Source: Mycolicibacterium celeriflavum (GTDB lineage: Bacteria; Actinomycetota; Actinomycetes; Mycobacteriales; Mycobacteriaceae). From it: a stretch of DNA of 64,000 nt. Where the stretch lies: the NCBI RefSeq assembly GCF_010731795.1, contig NZ_AP022591.1, forward strand, positions 372,001 to 436,000. The letters run 5' to 3'. The translations under genes and the position numbers were made by a program. Shown here in pieces: positions 26,907 through 36,438 of the stretch. Within the stretch, counting starts at the first letter, position 1, and every line of letters begins with the position of its first letter. The notes beneath the pieces were generated by a model. The model did no database searches and was not told the DNA's origin. It was given only the letters and a program-made list of their open reading frames with translations.

Positions 26907-26961
26907 GGGTCCATTCTCCCCGATCACAGAACCCCGCCGGGCGGCGCACTAGTGTCGTGAT

Positions 26962-27984
26962 GTGGCGAGACCTTTGCGCGCAGCCGCGCGCTACCACGGC
27001 GACCAGGCCGCGGAGCCCGGGATGCTGGACTTCGCCGTCAATGTCCGCGCCGACGCGCCGCCGTCCTGGCTGGTCGACCGCCTCGCCTCCCGGTTGCCCG
27101 ACCTCGCCCGGTACCCGGGTGCGGTCGACGTGGATCGGGCGCTCGCCGCGGTCGCAGGCCGGCACAAGCGCGACGTGGCCGAGGTCGCCCTGCTGGCCGG
27201 GGTCGCCGAGGGGTTCGCGCTGCTGGCACAGCTGCGGCCGCGACGGGCCGCCCTGATCGCGCCGTCGTTCACCGAACCGGAGGCGGCGCTGTCGGCGGCC
27301 GGGGTGCCGTTCGACCACGTGGTGCTCGAACCGCCGTACACCCTCAGCGCGGGCGCGGTGCCCGAGGACGCGGACCTCGTCGTGCTCGGCAACCCGACGA
27401 ACCCCACGGGGGTCCTGCATGGCCGTGACGAGCTGCTGGCGTTGCGCCGGCCCGGGCGCACCGTGGTGGTCGACGAGGCGTTCGCCGACGCCGTTCCCGG
27501 TGAGCCGATGTCACTGGCCGCCGAGCCGCTGCCCGACGTGGTGGTGCTGCGCAGCCTGACCAAGACGTGGGCGTTGCCGGGGCTGCGGGTCGGATATGCG
27601 CTGGGCCCGGCCGATGTGCTGGCACGGTTGACGGCGCGACGGCCGCACTGGCCGGTCGGCACGCTTCAACTCGAGGCCATCGCCGCCTGCTGCGCACCCG
27701 AAGCGGTGGCGGAGGCCGACCGCGGCGCGCGGCGGCTGGTCGAGGTGCGCGCCGCGATGGTGGCGGGGTTGACTAGCATCGGCGTGCATGTCGTCAACGG
27801 TTCGGCCCCCTTCGTCCTGTTCTGTGTGCCGGATGCCGATTTGATGCGAAAACACCTGGACGGCAGAGGCATTGCCGTACGCCGCTGCGACACCTTCGTC
27901 GGGCTCGACGGCGGGTTCCTGCGCGCCGCCGTACGCCCGGAGTGGCCGGTGCTCGTCGAGGCGATGGCCGAGGTGCTGCGGTGA
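26962..27984 (+). CDS. cobC: PLP-dependent aminotransferase CobC-like
   Basis: This 340-aa class I/II aminotransferase is related to L-threonine-phosphate decarboxylase CobD/CobC of cobalamin synthesis. NPTNPTGVL binds the cofactor phosphate region, VVVDEAFAD carries the ring-stacking aspartate, and [18 protein letters not shown] holds the PLP lysine. It matches Rv2231c by position. It starts at GTG 26962, divergent from ptkA across 55 bp that must hold both promoters. Its stop overlaps the next start (GTGA). Confidence 0.88.
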   Translation: MARPLRAAARYHGDQAAEPGMLDFAVNVRADAPPSWLVDRLASRLPDLARYPGAVDVDRALAAVAGRHKRDVAEVALLAGVAEGFALLAQLRPRRAALIAPSFTEPEAALSAAGVPFDHVVLEPPYTLSAGAVPEDADLVVLGNPTNPTGVLHGRDELLALRRPGRTVVVDEAFADAVPGEPMSLAAEPLPDVVVLRSLTKTWALPGLRVGYALGPADVLARLTARRPHWPVGTLQLEAIAACCAPEAVAEADRGARRLVEVRAAMVAGLTSIGVHVVNGSAPFVLFCVPDADLMRKHLDGRGIAVRRCDTFVGLDGGFLRAAVRPEWPVLVEAMAEVLR

Positions 27985-29099
27985 GCACGCGGCTGGCCGA
28001 CATCATCGACGTGCTCGATGCGGCGTATCCGCCGGAGCTGGCACAGGACTGGGACTCGGTGGGGCTGGTCTGCGGCGACCCGTCGGACACCGTCGACACG
28101 GTCACGGTCGCCGTCGACGCGACCGCCGCGGTCGCCGCCGAGGTGCCCGATCGTGGACTGCTGCTGGCGCACCATCCGCTGCTGCTGCGCGGGGTCGACA
28201 CCGTCGCGGCCAGCACCGCCAAGGGCGCCCTGATCCACCAGATGATCCGGACCGGCCGGGCGTTGTTCACCGCTCACACCAACGCCGACTCCGCTTCGCC
28301 TGGGGTCTCCGACGCGCTCGCCGAAACACTGGGCCTGGCCGTCGAGGAGGTGCTCGACCAGGCGGGTGGGGGATCCGACCTGGACAAGTGGGTCGTGTTC
28401 GTGCCCGCGGAGAACTCGGAGGCGCTGCGGGAAGCCATGTTCGCCGCCGGCGCCGGCCGCATCGGCGACTATTCCCACTGCTGCTGGACCACGACGGGCA
28501 CCGGACAGTTCCTTCCCCACGACGGTGCGTCGCCGGCGATCGGTAGCGTCGGAGCGGTCGAACGGGTCCCCGAGGACCGGGTGGAGGTCATCGCCCCCGC
28601 GCGGTTGCGCGGGCGTGTGCTCGCCGCGATGCGAGACGCACATCCCTACGAGGAGCCCGCATTCGACATCTTCGCGCTGGCGCCGATCCCCGGGAATGCC
28701 GGGCTGGGAAGGGTCGGCGTGCTGGCCCGCCCGGAGTCGTTGTCGGCGTTCGTTTCCCGCGTTCGCGAGGCGCTGCCCGCCACGTCGTGGGGCGTGCGCG
28801 CATCGGGCGACCCGGAGGCGACGGTGTCGCGGGTCGCGGTGTGCGGCGGAGCGGGTGACTCGCTGCTCGGCGCCGTCGCCCGCCGCGGCGTGGACGCGTA
28901 CGTGACGTCGGACCTGCGCCACCATCCCGCCGACGAACACCGACGCGCCTCCGAAGTGGCGCTGGTCGACGTCGCGCACTGGGCCAGTGAGTTCCCGTGG
29001 TGCCGTCAGGCCGCCGACCTATTGCGCGCGCACTTCGGCGATGCGCTGACCGTGCGGGTCTCCGACGTGCGCACCGACCCATGGAATGTCGAGAGTTGA
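27981..29099 (+). CDS. NIF3-like dinuclear metal-centre protein
   Basis: GTG 27981 overlaps the cobC stop and gives 372 aa. The N-terminal part has [16 protein letters not shown] and [16 protein letters not shown], where the histidines bind metal. The C-terminal part has [14 protein letters not shown] and DVAHWASE, completing the dinuclear site. An inserted central domain with [12 protein letters not shown] is typical of the longer bacterial NIF3/YqfO type. Enzymatic function is not firmly known for the family. It matches Rv2230c and lies in a tight row with the zinc-ribbon and RNase H genes. Confidence 0.9.
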   Translation: MSTRLADIIDVLDAAYPPELAQDWDSVGLVCGDPSDTVDTVTVAVDATAAVAAEVPDRGLLLAHHPLLLRGVDTVAASTAKGALIHQMIRTGRALFTAHTNADSASPGVSDALAETLGLAVEEVLDQAGGGSDLDKWVVFVPAENSEALREAMFAAGAGRIGDYSHCCWTTTGTGQFLPHDGASPAIGSVGAVERVPEDRVEVIAPARLRGRVLAAMRDAHPYEEPAFDIFALAPIPGNAGLGRVGVLARPESLSAFVSRVREALPATSWGVRASGDPEATVSRVAVCGGAGDSLLGAVARRGVDAYVTSDLRHHPADEHRRASEVALVDVAHWASEFPWCRQAADLLRAHFGDALTVRVSDVRTDPWNVES

Positions 29100-29102
29100 G
29101 GC

Positions 29103-29840
29103 ATGAAAGCTGAAGTAGCTCAACAACAGTCGTTACTCGAGCTGGCCGAACTCGATGCCCGGTTGAGTCGTCTGCAGCACCGCGCCAAACATCTGGCCGA
29201 ACAGCAGCGGCTGGAGGAGGTGCAGGCCGCACACCGCCAAGCCAACGACCGGTTGGCTGCGTTGCAGATCGCGATCGAGGACTTGGATGCGCAGGTGGCC
29301 AAGTACGAATCGGAGATCGACGCCGTGCGTCAGCGCGAGGAGCGCGATCGCGCGCTTCTCGCCGGCGGCACGGTCGATGCCAAACAGCTCACCGAGTTGC
29401 AGCACGAACTCGACACACTCGAGCGCAGGCAGGCGGCGCTGGAGGACTCGCAGCTGGAGGTCATGGAGCGCCGCGAGGAACTGCAGAGCCAGCAGCAGAC
29501 CGCGTTGGCCGACATCGACGAGCTGCAGAACGATCTGGGAGCCGCGCAGACGGCGTGCGACGAGGCGCGCACCGACCTCGACCAGCAGAAGCATCAGGGC
29601 ATGTCGCGTCGCGAAGAACTGGTCGCCGCGCTCGACTCCGACCTCGTTGCGCTCTACGAACGACAGCGGGCCCGCGGCGGCGCGGGCGCCGGGCAGTTGC
29701 AGGGACGCCGGTGCGGAGCGTGCCGGATCGAGATCGACAAGGGCGAGCTGGCGCGGATCTCGGCCGCGGCCGACGACGACGTGCTGCGTTGTCCGGAGTG
29801 CGGGGCGATCCTGTTGCGGGTCAAGGGGTTCGACGCGTGA
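29103..29840 (+). CDS. Coiled-coil protein with C-terminal zinc ribbon (Rv2229c homologue)
   Basis: This 245-aa protein is almost wholly a long antiparallel coiled coil from residue 10 to 190 (for example LSRLQHRAKHLAEQQRLEEV and TLERRQAALEDSQLEVMERR). A short basic hinge (YERQRARGGAGAGQLQGRR) follows, then a four-cysteine zinc ribbon: CGACRIEIDKGEL and CPECGAIL. The family (DUF164/CdsZ-like) is widespread; nucleic-acid or ribosome binding has been suggested. It starts 3 bp after the NIF3 stop and overlaps the next start by GTGA. Confidence 0.88.
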   Translation: MKAEVAQQQSLLELAELDARLSRLQHRAKHLAEQQRLEEVQAAHRQANDRLAALQIAIEDLDAQVAKYESEIDAVRQREERDRALLAGGTVDAKQLTELQHELDTLERRQAALEDSQLEVMERREELQSQQQTALADIDELQNDLGAAQTACDEARTDLDQQKHQGMSRREELVAALDSDLVALYERQRARGGAGAGQLQGRRCGACRIEIDKGELARISAAADDDVLRCPECGAILLRVKGFDA

Positions 29841-30931
29841 AGGTCGTCGTCGAGGCGGACGGGGGCTCGCGGGGTAACCCCGGACCTGCCGGCTACGGCT
29901 CGGTGGTGTGGTCGGCTGACCGCGCCGCCGTGCTCGCCGAGAGCAAGGAGGCGATCGGCCGCGCCACCAACAACGTCGCGGAGTATCGCGGGCTGATTGC
30001 CGGCCTCGGCGAGGCGGCCAGTCTGGGCGCGAGCGAAGTCGATGTGTTCATGGATTCCAAGCTCGTGGTGGAGCAGATGTCGGGGCGCTGGAAGGTCAAG
30101 CATCCCGACCTCGCCCCCCTGCATCGGCAGGCCCGGGAACTCGCTGCGCGCTTCGACCGGGTCACGTACACGTGGATCTCGCGGTCGAAGAACAGTCATG
30201 CCGACCGGTTGGCGAACGAGGCGATGGACGCCGCGGCCGAATCACTCAGCGGCCCAGCGCAAGCCACGCCGCAGCAGGCGCCGAATCCGGTGGCGTGGAG
30301 CGGGGCGCGGGGCGCGCCGACCCGGTTTCTGCTGCTGCGGCACGGTCAGACGGAGTTGTCGGTGCATCGCCGGTATTCGGGCCGCGGCAACCCGGCGTTG
30401 ACCGACCTCGGACGACGCCAGGCCGAAGCGGCTGCACAGTATCTGGCCCGGAAAGGCGGAATCGCCGCCGTCATCACCTCGCCGCTGCAGCGCGCCTATG
30501 ACACCGCGACGGCGGCGGCCAAGGCGCTCGGCCTGGACGTCTCTGTCGACGACGACCTGATCGAGACCGACTTCGGCGCGTGGGAGGGGCTGACGTTCAC
30601 CGAAGCCGCCGAGCGGAATCCCGACCTGCACCGGCGCTGGCTGCGGGACACCTCCACGGCACCGCCGCAGGGGGAGAGTTTCGATGCCGCCGCCGAGCGG
30701 GTCGGCCGGGCGAGGGCGCGGATCATCACCGAGCATGAGGGGGACACCGTGTTGGTTGTCTCGCACGTGACTCCGATCAAGACGCTTCTGCGCATGGCGC
30801 TCGACGGTGGCGCGAGCATCCTCTACCGGCTTCATCTCGACCTGGCGTCGCTGTCGATCGCGGAGTTCTATCCCGACGGCGCGGCCTCGGTGCGGCTGGT
30901 CAATCAGACCGCCTACCTTGACGAGTCGTGA
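29837..30931 (+). CDS. Bifunctional RNase HI / alpha-ribazole phosphatase
   Basis: GTG 29837 overlaps the zinc-ribbon stop and gives 364 aa. Residues 1-135 are a type I RNase H with EADGGSRGNPGPAGYG, NNVAEYRGLIAGL and MDSKLVVEQMSG holding the metal-binding acids; ISRSKNSHADRLANEAM closes the domain. After a Pro/Ala linker, residues about 165-364 are a histidine phosphatase (LLRHGQTELSVHRRYSGRGN, later VVSHVTPIKTLLRMAL) like CobC, which dephosphorylates alpha-ribazole phosphate in the cobalamin pathway. This fusion is the known mycobacterial Rv2228c. The end overlaps the converging XRE-cupin gene by 19 bp. Confidence 0.93.
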   Translation: MKVVVEADGGSRGNPGPAGYGSVVWSADRAAVLAESKEAIGRATNNVAEYRGLIAGLGEAASLGASEVDVFMDSKLVVEQMSGRWKVKHPDLAPLHRQARELAARFDRVTYTWISRSKNSHADRLANEAMDAAAESLSGPAQATPQQAPNPVAWSGARGAPTRFLLLRHGQTELSVHRRYSGRGNPALTDLGRRQAEAAAQYLARKGGIAAVITSPLQRAYDTATAAAKALGLDVSVDDDLIETDFGAWEGLTFTEAAERNPDLHRRWLRDTSTAPPQGESFDAAAERVGRARARIITEHEGDTVLVVSHVTPIKTLLRMALDGGASILYRLHLDLASLSIAEFYPDGAASVRLVNQTAYLDES

Positions 30932-31494
30932 AGATGGAGCCGCTCACCATGCGGCCCGAAGATCGTTATCGCTTCAACTGGCCCGTCGACCACCCCGAAC
31001 CAGTGCGGCGTCCAGGTGGAAAACTCAACGGCCTCACCAGGTTTGACTGTGAAATCCCGCTCACCGAGGATCAGCCGCAGTTGACCGGACAGCACGTACA
31101 TCCAATCCTGGCCCTCGTGCACCGGCAGTTCGGCGGGCGGGGTGCGGCGCCGGGCGCTGATCCTGATCTTGAACGCGTGCAGACCGCCCGCGGCCTGGCG
31201 GGTCAGTGGCCAGTACGTGATCCCGTGTGCCGTGTGAGATCCGCTGCGCACCCGGGGATCCTCGGCTTCCGGTGCGCGCAGTAGTTCGTCGGTGCTCACC
31301 GACAGCGCGGCGGCCAACCTCGGCAGGTGGTCCAGCGCGAGGCGGCGCTTGCCGGATTCGAGTCGGCTCAGCGTCGACACGTCGATGTTCGACCGTCCCG
31401 CGACCTCCTCGAGGGTCAGGCCGCGCTGCATGCGCAGTTCGCGCAGTCTGCGCCGCACCTTCGCGTCGACGCTCTCTTCTGCTTTTGCCTCCAT
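30913..31494 (-). CDS. XRE-cupin transcriptional regulator
   Basis: From ATG 31494 this is 193 aa; ATG 31512 in frame is an alternative (MPSFLAMEAK). Residues about 10-65 form an XRE helix-turn-helix (MQRGLTLEEVAGRSNIDVST, LSRLESGKRR). Residues about 105-185 are a cupin barrel (VHEGQDWMYVLSGQLRLILG, VEFSTWTPHWFGVVDG). Proteins of this layout repress adjacent metabolic genes in response to a small ligand. It is divergent from the flavin oxidoreductase across about 46 bp, which it probably controls together with the methyltransferase. Confidence 0.88.
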   Translation of the reverse strand: MEAKAEESVDAKVRRRLRELRMQRGLTLEEVAGRSNIDVSTLSRLESGKRRLALDHLPRLAAALSVSTDELLRAPEAEDPRVRSGSHTAHGITYWPLTRQAAGGLHAFKIRISARRRTPPAELPVHEGQDWMYVLSGQLRLILGERDFTVKPGEAVEFSTWTPHWFGVVDGPVEAITIFGPHGERLHLHDSSR

Positions 31495-31540
31495 GGCAAG
31501 AAAGCTTGGCATTTCGTAAGGACGGTTGCAAGGTGGACGC

Positions 31541-32497
31541 ATGGACACAGATTGGGATTGCGTCGTGGTCGGCGGCGGTGCGGCCGGGCTGAGCGCCGGC
31601 CTGGTGCTGGGCCGGGCCCGGCGGCGCACGCTGGTGATCGACTCCGGCGCACAGAGCAACCTGGCCGCCCACGGTATCGGTGGACTTCTGGGGCACGACG
31701 GTCGGCCGCCGGCGCAGCTGTACGCACTGGGGCGCGAAGAACTGTCGGCGTATCCGAGCGTCGAGGTGCGGACCGGTGAAGTGGTCAGCGGTGAACGGAT
31801 CGGGGGACGCTTCGAGTTGCGGACGGGGGACGGCCGGATCGAACGGACCCGGCGGGTGCTGCTGGCCACCGGCATGGAGTATCGACCACCGGCGCTTCCG
31901 GGGCTGGCGGAGTTGTGGGGCCGGTCGGTTTTCCACTGCCCGTTCTGCCACGGCTGGGAAGTTCGCGACCAGCCGCTGGGCGTACTGGCGCGCGGCGAGC
32001 GTGCGGTGCACTCGGCGCTGTTGTTGCGTATGTGGAGCGACGACGTGGTATTGCTCACCGACGGACCCGCCGATCTCGACGAGGGCCAGCGGCGACGGTT
32101 GGACGCCGCGGACGTCTCGATCGATGAGCGGGCAGTCGCCGAACTCGCCGTGCGGGACGGGGATTTGGAGGCCGTGGTGTTCGCAGACGGGAGCCGCCTG
32201 GCGCGGACGGGTCTGCTGGTCGCGTCGACGCTGCATCAACGTTCGTCGCTCGCCGAGCAACTGGGCACGACGCAGGGCGACCCGACGCCGATTGCGCAGG
32301 ATCCCGTGTATGTCGATGCGTTCTACCGCACCAGTGCGCCTGGCGTTTTCGCCGCCGGTGACCTAAGCGCACAGATGCCGCAGGTGGCCGCCGCAGTGGC
32401 CGGGGGTTCGGCAGCAGCCGCCGCCGTGGTGCAAAGCCTTGTCGAGGACGATTTTCCAGTTGATGTTCCGGAAGGGAGCCGACATGTCAACGCCTGA
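31541..32497 (+). CDS. NAD(P)/FAD-dependent oxidoreductase, thioredoxin-reductase-like
   Basis: ATG 31541 gives 318 aa. DCVVVGGGAAGLSAGLVLGR binds FAD, VLLATGMEYRP marks the end of the first domain, and FHCPFCHGWEVRD carries a CPFC pair where thioredoxin reductases have CxxC. APGVFAAGDLSAQMPQVAAA is the second FAD-binding motif. Such proteins reduce small disulfides or act in detoxification; the substrate is unknown. The stop overlaps the methyltransferase start by 14 bp. It is divergent from the XRE-cupin regulator. Confidence 0.88.
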   Translation: MDTDWDCVVVGGGAAGLSAGLVLGRARRRTLVIDSGAQSNLAAHGIGGLLGHDGRPPAQLYALGREELSAYPSVEVRTGEVVSGERIGGRFELRTGDGRIERTRRVLLATGMEYRPPALPGLAELWGRSVFHCPFCHGWEVRDQPLGVLARGERAVHSALLLRMWSDDVVLLTDGPADLDEGQRRRLDAADVSIDERAVAELAVRDGDLEAVVFADGSRLARTGLLVASTLHQRSSLAEQLGTTQGDPTPIAQDPVYVDAFYRTSAPGVFAAGDLSAQMPQVAAAVAGGSAAAAAVVQSLVEDDFPVDVPEGSRHVNA

Positions 32498-33111
32498 CGC
32501 CAAACAGCATTGGGAAGAGCGCTACAGCGAACAGGACCGCATCTGGAGTGGGCGGGCGAACGTCCGTCTCGTCGAGGTGGCGTCGGGCCGCAAGCCCGGC
32601 GTCGCACTGGATCTCGGCAGCGGCGAGGGCGGCGACGCGATGTGGCTCGCCGAACACGGGTGGCGGGTGGTCGCCGTCGACATCTCCGACACCGCGCTAC
32701 GACGGGCCGCCGAAGATGCGGCCGCGCGTGGGGTCGTGGACCGGATCGAGTTCCGCCAGCACGACCTGTCGGAGAGCTTTCCCGGAGGGGGAGTTCGATC
32801 TGGTGAGCGCGCAGTTCCTGCACTCCACTTTTCCGCTCGACCGGACGCCGATCTTCCAAGCGGCGGCTCGGGCCGTCCGACCGGGCGGTCTGCTGCTGAT
32901 CGTCGATCACGGTGCGCCGCCGCCGTGGCTGTCCGAGGTCCATGACCACCACCACACGTTCACACCGCCCGACGAAGTAGTGGCGGCGCTCAATCTATCG
33001 GAGGCCGAATGGGAACCGGCGCAGATCGAGACGCCGATACGCGAGGTGACGACGCCGGACGGTGAGCCGGCGCAGTGGGCCGACAACGTGATCGTCTTGC
33101 GGCGGCGCTAG
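32484..33111 (+). pseudogene. Class I SAM methyltransferase, frameshifted
   Basis: The gene starts at ATG 32484 (GGAAGGGAG upstream) and reads WEERYSEQDRIWSGRANVRL, LDLGSGEGGDAMWLAEHGWR (the SAM-binding glycine motif) and VVAVDISD up to ESFPGG. There the frame changes: the correct continuation (EGEFDLVSAQFLHSTFPLDR, RPGGLLLIVDHGAPPPW) is in the next frame and ends at 33111. Removing one G from CCCGGAGGGGGAG (32781-32793) restores a single protein of about 208 aa. It is either a real inactivating insertion, a sequencing error in a G-run, or slippage. It belongs with the preceding oxidoreductase. Confidence 0.8.
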
Positions 33112-33115
33112 CGCG

Positions 33116-33832
33116 TCACTTCGCGTCGTGAAAGATGAGCCCGAGCGTATAGCGCTCACCCGAGCGCACCAACGAAACACCGTGGCGCACGGGGGCGGCC
33201 GACCAGCCGCGGCTGGACCGCACGGGCCTCTCGCGGGTGGTGAAGACAAATCCGTGCCCGTGCGGCAGCAGCGTGGCGGTGCCGCGGGACTGGGCGCGGG
33301 GGCGTTGTTCGACGAGGATGAACTCGCCGCCGGTGTGGTCGATGCCCGGTTCACTGAGGTTGATCACGACCTGCAGCGGAAACACCAAGTCGCCGTAGAG
33401 GTCTCGGTGTAGCGCGTTCCAGTCACCGGGTCCGTATTTGAGCAGGATCGCCGTCGATTTCGTCTGGCCGGCGGCGTGGCACTGGTCGAGCCAGTCGTCG
33501 AAGCTGTCCGGCCACGGGGTCGGACGACCCAACTTGTTCCACCAGTCCCGCGCGATCGGGAGCAGTCGCGGATACAGCGCCCGCCTGAGCGCTCCGACCG
33601 GTTCGGGATACGGCTGGCGGAGGTAGCGGTATTCGCCCTCCCCGAAGCGATATCGAGCCATGTCGATGGTGGCGCGGAACATGTCGTCGGCGGGATAGAG
33701 GCTCCTGATCTCCGCCGCTTCGCCCTTCGTGAGCAGCCGGGGAAGCAGAGCACCGCCGGTGGCGTCGAGTTCAGCGGCGATGGACTCCCAGTCGCCGGAG
33801 TCCACGCGAGTGCGCCATTTCGTCTGCGCCAT
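33116..33832 (-). CDS. 2OG-Fe(II) oxygenase family protein
   Basis: From ATG 33832 this is 238 aa. ALHRDLYGDLVFPLQVVINL holds the HxD iron ligands, and VRHGVSLVRSGERYTLGLIF supplies the distal histidine and the arginine that binds 2-oxoglutarate. The N-terminal half is helical (EIRSLYPADDMFRATIDMAR). The substrate is unknown; related proteins include prolyl-hydroxylase-like and AlkB-like enzymes. It converges on the methyltransferase with a 4-bp gap and is divergent from the HNH gene across 141 bp. Confidence 0.82.
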   Translation of the reverse strand: MAQTKWRTRVDSGDWESIAAELDATGGALLPRLLTKGEAAEIRSLYPADDMFRATIDMARYRFGEGEYRYLRQPYPEPVGALRRALYPRLLPIARDWWNKLGRPTPWPDSFDDWLDQCHAAGQTKSTAILLKYGPGDWNALHRDLYGDLVFPLQVVINLSEPGIDHTGGEFILVEQRPRAQSRGTATLLPHGHGFVFTTRERPVRSSRGWSAAPVRHGVSLVRSGERYTLGLIFHDAK

Positions 33833-33973
33833 ACCAGGTAGACGCTCGCCGGCGGCGGATCGTGAGATCTGCTCATCGCAGACATTTCGTAGGGTTGTCC
33901 CCAAGTTCGAATTCATCCACAGGTTGCGTCTGCCAAGAAGTTTGAGCCAGTGGAGCGGCGTAACGTCGCACAT

Positions 33974-35467
33974 ATGTTCGATCAGCTTGTGGCGGCGGCC
34001 GTGGGTACTCGGGGTGCCGCGGCGGTGGGGAGGTGGGCGCGGGTGGAAAACGCCGCCTGCGCGCGCCGGCTGCTCGCCAGCGCTGAGGTGCTCGAGCGGC
34101 TGCTGTCGGAGGCTGGGGCGGTGGATCGGGAACAGTGGTGCATCGACAACTGGTCGATGGCCGCCGCGGAGGTCGCGGCCGCCCAAGGCGTGTCGCTGGG
34201 GGTGGCCTCGCATCAGCTCTTGATCGCCGATGAGTTGCGGCACCGGTTACCGCGGGTGGCCGAGGTGTTCGCCACCGGGGCGGTCTCGTATCGGATGGTC
34301 GCCGAGGTGGCGGCGCGAACCCGGCTGATTCGCGATGCCGAGGCGATGGCCAAGGTCGACACCGAGCTGGCCGCCCAGATCGGCGGATGGGGATCGTTGT
34401 CGGTGGGCAAGCTGCACAGCGCGATCGACTACTGGGTGGATCGCTACGACCCGGCCGCGGTGCGGCGCAGCGAAGCTCATGCCCGCGACCGCTACGTCGA
34501 TATCTATGACCCCGACGATGGATCGGGCACCGCCTCGATTCAGGGGTCGTTGCTGGCCACCGACACTGAGGCCTTGGATCAGCGCCTGGATGCGATGGCC
34601 GCCGCGGTCTGCGACGCTGATCCGCGCACGGTCGATCAGCGCCGTTCGGATGCGTTGGGCGCGTGGGGCCGCGGCGCCGATCGCCTGCAGTGTGCTTGCG
34701 GCAGTGAGGACTGTGAGGCCGCCGCGGCGACCACGAGTGCGGTGGTAATTCATGTGGTGGCTCGCGAGGAGTCATTGACCGATGACACTCCGGCGCACTT
34801 GGACGGGGAAGCGCCACGCCCGTCGGGCGAACCGACTGGCCCGGCCGCCACCGACCCGGGGTATCTGATGGGCCGGGGAATGCTGCCCGCTCCGCTGCTG
34901 GCTTCCAAGCTGGTCGGCAGCGCCAAACTGAAACCGGTTGTTCATCCCGGCGACAGCCCGCCCGAGGCGCGCTACATTCCGTCGGCGGTATTGGCGTGGT
35001 TCGTGCGATGCCGGGATCTGACGTGCCGGTTCCCAGGCTGCGACGAGCCAGCCGATCATTGCGATCTTGACCATACGATCGCCTATCCGCACGGGCCGAC
35101 ACAGGCGTCGAATCTGAAGTGCTTGTGCCGAAAACATCACTTACTGAAAACGTTTGGTGGCTGGCGTGATGAACAGCATCCGGATGGCACAGTCATCTGG
35201 ACCTCACGCCACGGTCAGCGGATCACCACCTGTCCCGGCTCGAAGGTGCTGTTCCCCGCACTGTGCCGGCCCACCGCACCGGTCGACCCCGCACTCGTCG
35301 CCGCGGCAGAAGCAGCAGCTGATGCGAACACCCGCGGGTTGAAGATGCCCCGCCGCAAGCAAACCCGCGCAGCGGATCGCGCCCGAGCCATCGCCGAGGA
35401 ACGCTTGCATAACGAAACCCACGCCGCCGCACGCCTCGCCGAACGCGACCGTCCGCCGCCGTTCTAG
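33974..35467 (+). CDS. DUF222/HNH endonuclease (13E12-repeat family)
   Basis: ATG 33974 gives 497 aa; an earlier in-frame start at 33950 is less likely. The N-terminal DUF222 region is Ala-rich and helical (for example WSMAAAEVAAAQGVSLGVAS). The C-terminal part has a classic HNH nuclease: CRFPGCDEPADHCDLDHTIA, then NLKCLCRKHHLLKTFGGW, with a zinc-binding cysteine set. The tail is basic. This is the multi-copy mycobacterial family linked to REP13E12 elements; in most cases the copies are not proven mobile. Natural function is unknown. Confidence 0.9.
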   Translation: MFDQLVAAAVGTRGAAAVGRWARVENAACARRLLASAEVLERLLSEAGAVDREQWCIDNWSMAAAEVAAAQGVSLGVASHQLLIADELRHRLPRVAEVFATGAVSYRMVAEVAARTRLIRDAEAMAKVDTELAAQIGGWGSLSVGKLHSAIDYWVDRYDPAAVRRSEAHARDRYVDIYDPDDGSGTASIQGSLLATDTEALDQRLDAMAAAVCDADPRTVDQRRSDALGAWGRGADRLQCACGSEDCEAAAATTSAVVIHVVAREESLTDDTPAHLDGEAPRPSGEPTGPAATDPGYLMGRGMLPAPLLASKLVGSAKLKPVVHPGDSPPEARYIPSAVLAWFVRCRDLTCRFPGCDEPADHCDLDHTIAYPHGPTQASNLKCLCRKHHLLKTFGGWRDEQHPDGTVIWTSRHGQRITTCPGSKVLFPALCRPTAPVDPALVAAAEAAADANTRGLKMPRRKQTRAADRARAIAEERLHNETHAAARLAERDRPPPF

Positions 35468-35492
35468 CGCCGAAGCCGGATGTAGGCCACCG

Positions 35493-35990
35493 CTAGGCCG
35501 GTGGCGTCCACGGCGTCAGTCGGGGAATCCACGCGGGTACGTTGCCGCGGTAGGCCTCATACTGCTGCCCATAGGTGCGAACCAGGGTCGGTTCTTCGTA
35601 CCAGCGCACGAACGAGGCCGTGACAGCCCATGCGATCACGGCGTAGACGACCAGCCACACGCTCGCGAACAGCACTGCCTGGCCGAGGATCGCCGTGATG
35701 AGACCGGCATACATCGGGTTGCGGATGAACCGGTTGAAGCCCGTCACCACCAGTCGTTCGGTTGGCGCGACGGGCATCGGAGTGCCACCGGCCCTCACGA
35801 ATTCGACGAACGCGTGCACCGGCGGCACAAGGCCCGCGACCACCAACACAGCGCCCAGTGCCAGCCGCCACGCCGAAACGGGATCGGGAAGATCCCAGCG
35901 GGTGATCAGCCACGGGCCGAGCCCGACGAAGGTGCCGGGCGCGACCACGAAGAACGCCGCGGAACTGATCGCGGCGGCCGGTTTTCGCAC
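35493..35990 (-). CDS. Isoprenylcysteine methyltransferase-like membrane protein
   Basis: This 165-aa protein has about four membrane helices (residues 8-30, 42-62, 95-130). The conserved SAM-binding segment near the C-terminus is GFNRFIRNPMYAGLITAILG with RWYEEPTLVRTYGQQYEAY, the pattern of ICMT/PEMT-type methyltransferases. GTG 35990 directly follows the VOC gene stop, so the two are coupled. The substrate is unknown, probably a lipid. Confidence 0.82.
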   Translation of the reverse strand: MRKPAAAISSAAFFVVAPGTFVGLGPWLITRWDLPDPVSAWRLALGAVLVVAGLVPPVHAFVEFVRAGGTPMPVAPTERLVVTGFNRFIRNPMYAGLITAILGQAVLFASVWLVVYAVIAWAVTASFVRWYEEPTLVRTYGQQYEAYRGNVPAWIPRLTPWTPPA

Positions 35991-36428
35991 TCAACCAGTA
36001 TGGGCCGGGAAGTCCGTCAATTGGGTGAGCCGCACGCTGTTTCCGGACGGATCACGGAAGCCGGAATCGATGCCGTACGGCATCTGGTGCGGCTCCTCGG
36101 TGAACTCCACCCCGCGAGTTCTCAGTTCCTCGAAGGAGCGCTGGCAGTCGTCGGTGGTGAGGAATACCGTGCCGGCGAACCCCTTCGCGGTGAGATCGAG
36201 CACCTGCTGACGGGTGGCTTCGTCCATCACCGGCGCGCCGGGCACGGCCATCAAGACCAGCGAAAAGTCGTCTTGTCCCGGCGGGCCCACCGTCAGCCAC
36301 CGGAACGGCGTGTTCTCATCGGGAAGCGAAACATCTTGGCGCACTTCCATTCCGACCTTCTCGGTCCAAAACTTCAATGCCACGTCCTGGTCGTGAACCC
36401 ATATCTGGGCGCTCGCGATTCTCAACAT
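35991..36428 (-). CDS. VOC-family (glyoxalase/bleomycin-resistance-like) protein
   Basis: ATG 36428 gives 145 aa with the paired beta-alpha-beta units of the vicinal-oxygen-chelate fold: IASAQIWVHDQDVALKFWTE near the start and VFLTTDDCQRSFEELRTRGV later, closing with DPSGNSVRLTQL. Possible metal ligands are a His near residue 14 and later acidic residues. The substrate cannot be told. It starts 10 bp after the AraC gene stop, in one transcription unit with it. Confidence 0.85.
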   Translation of the reverse strand: MLRIASAQIWVHDQDVALKFWTEKVGMEVRQDVSLPDENTPFRWLTVGPPGQDDFSLVLMAVPGAPVMDEATRQQVLDLTAKGFAGTVFLTTDDCQRSFEELRTRGVEFTEEPHQMPYGIDSGFRDPSGNSVRLTQLTDFPAHTG

Positions 36429-36438
36429 GGGCACGACG

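Noticed and set aside
33813..33824. CGCCATTTCGTC resembling the 3' arm of the convergent hairpin element
   Set aside because: It is part of the coding start of the 2OG oxygenase (MAQTKW) and has no matching 5' arm.
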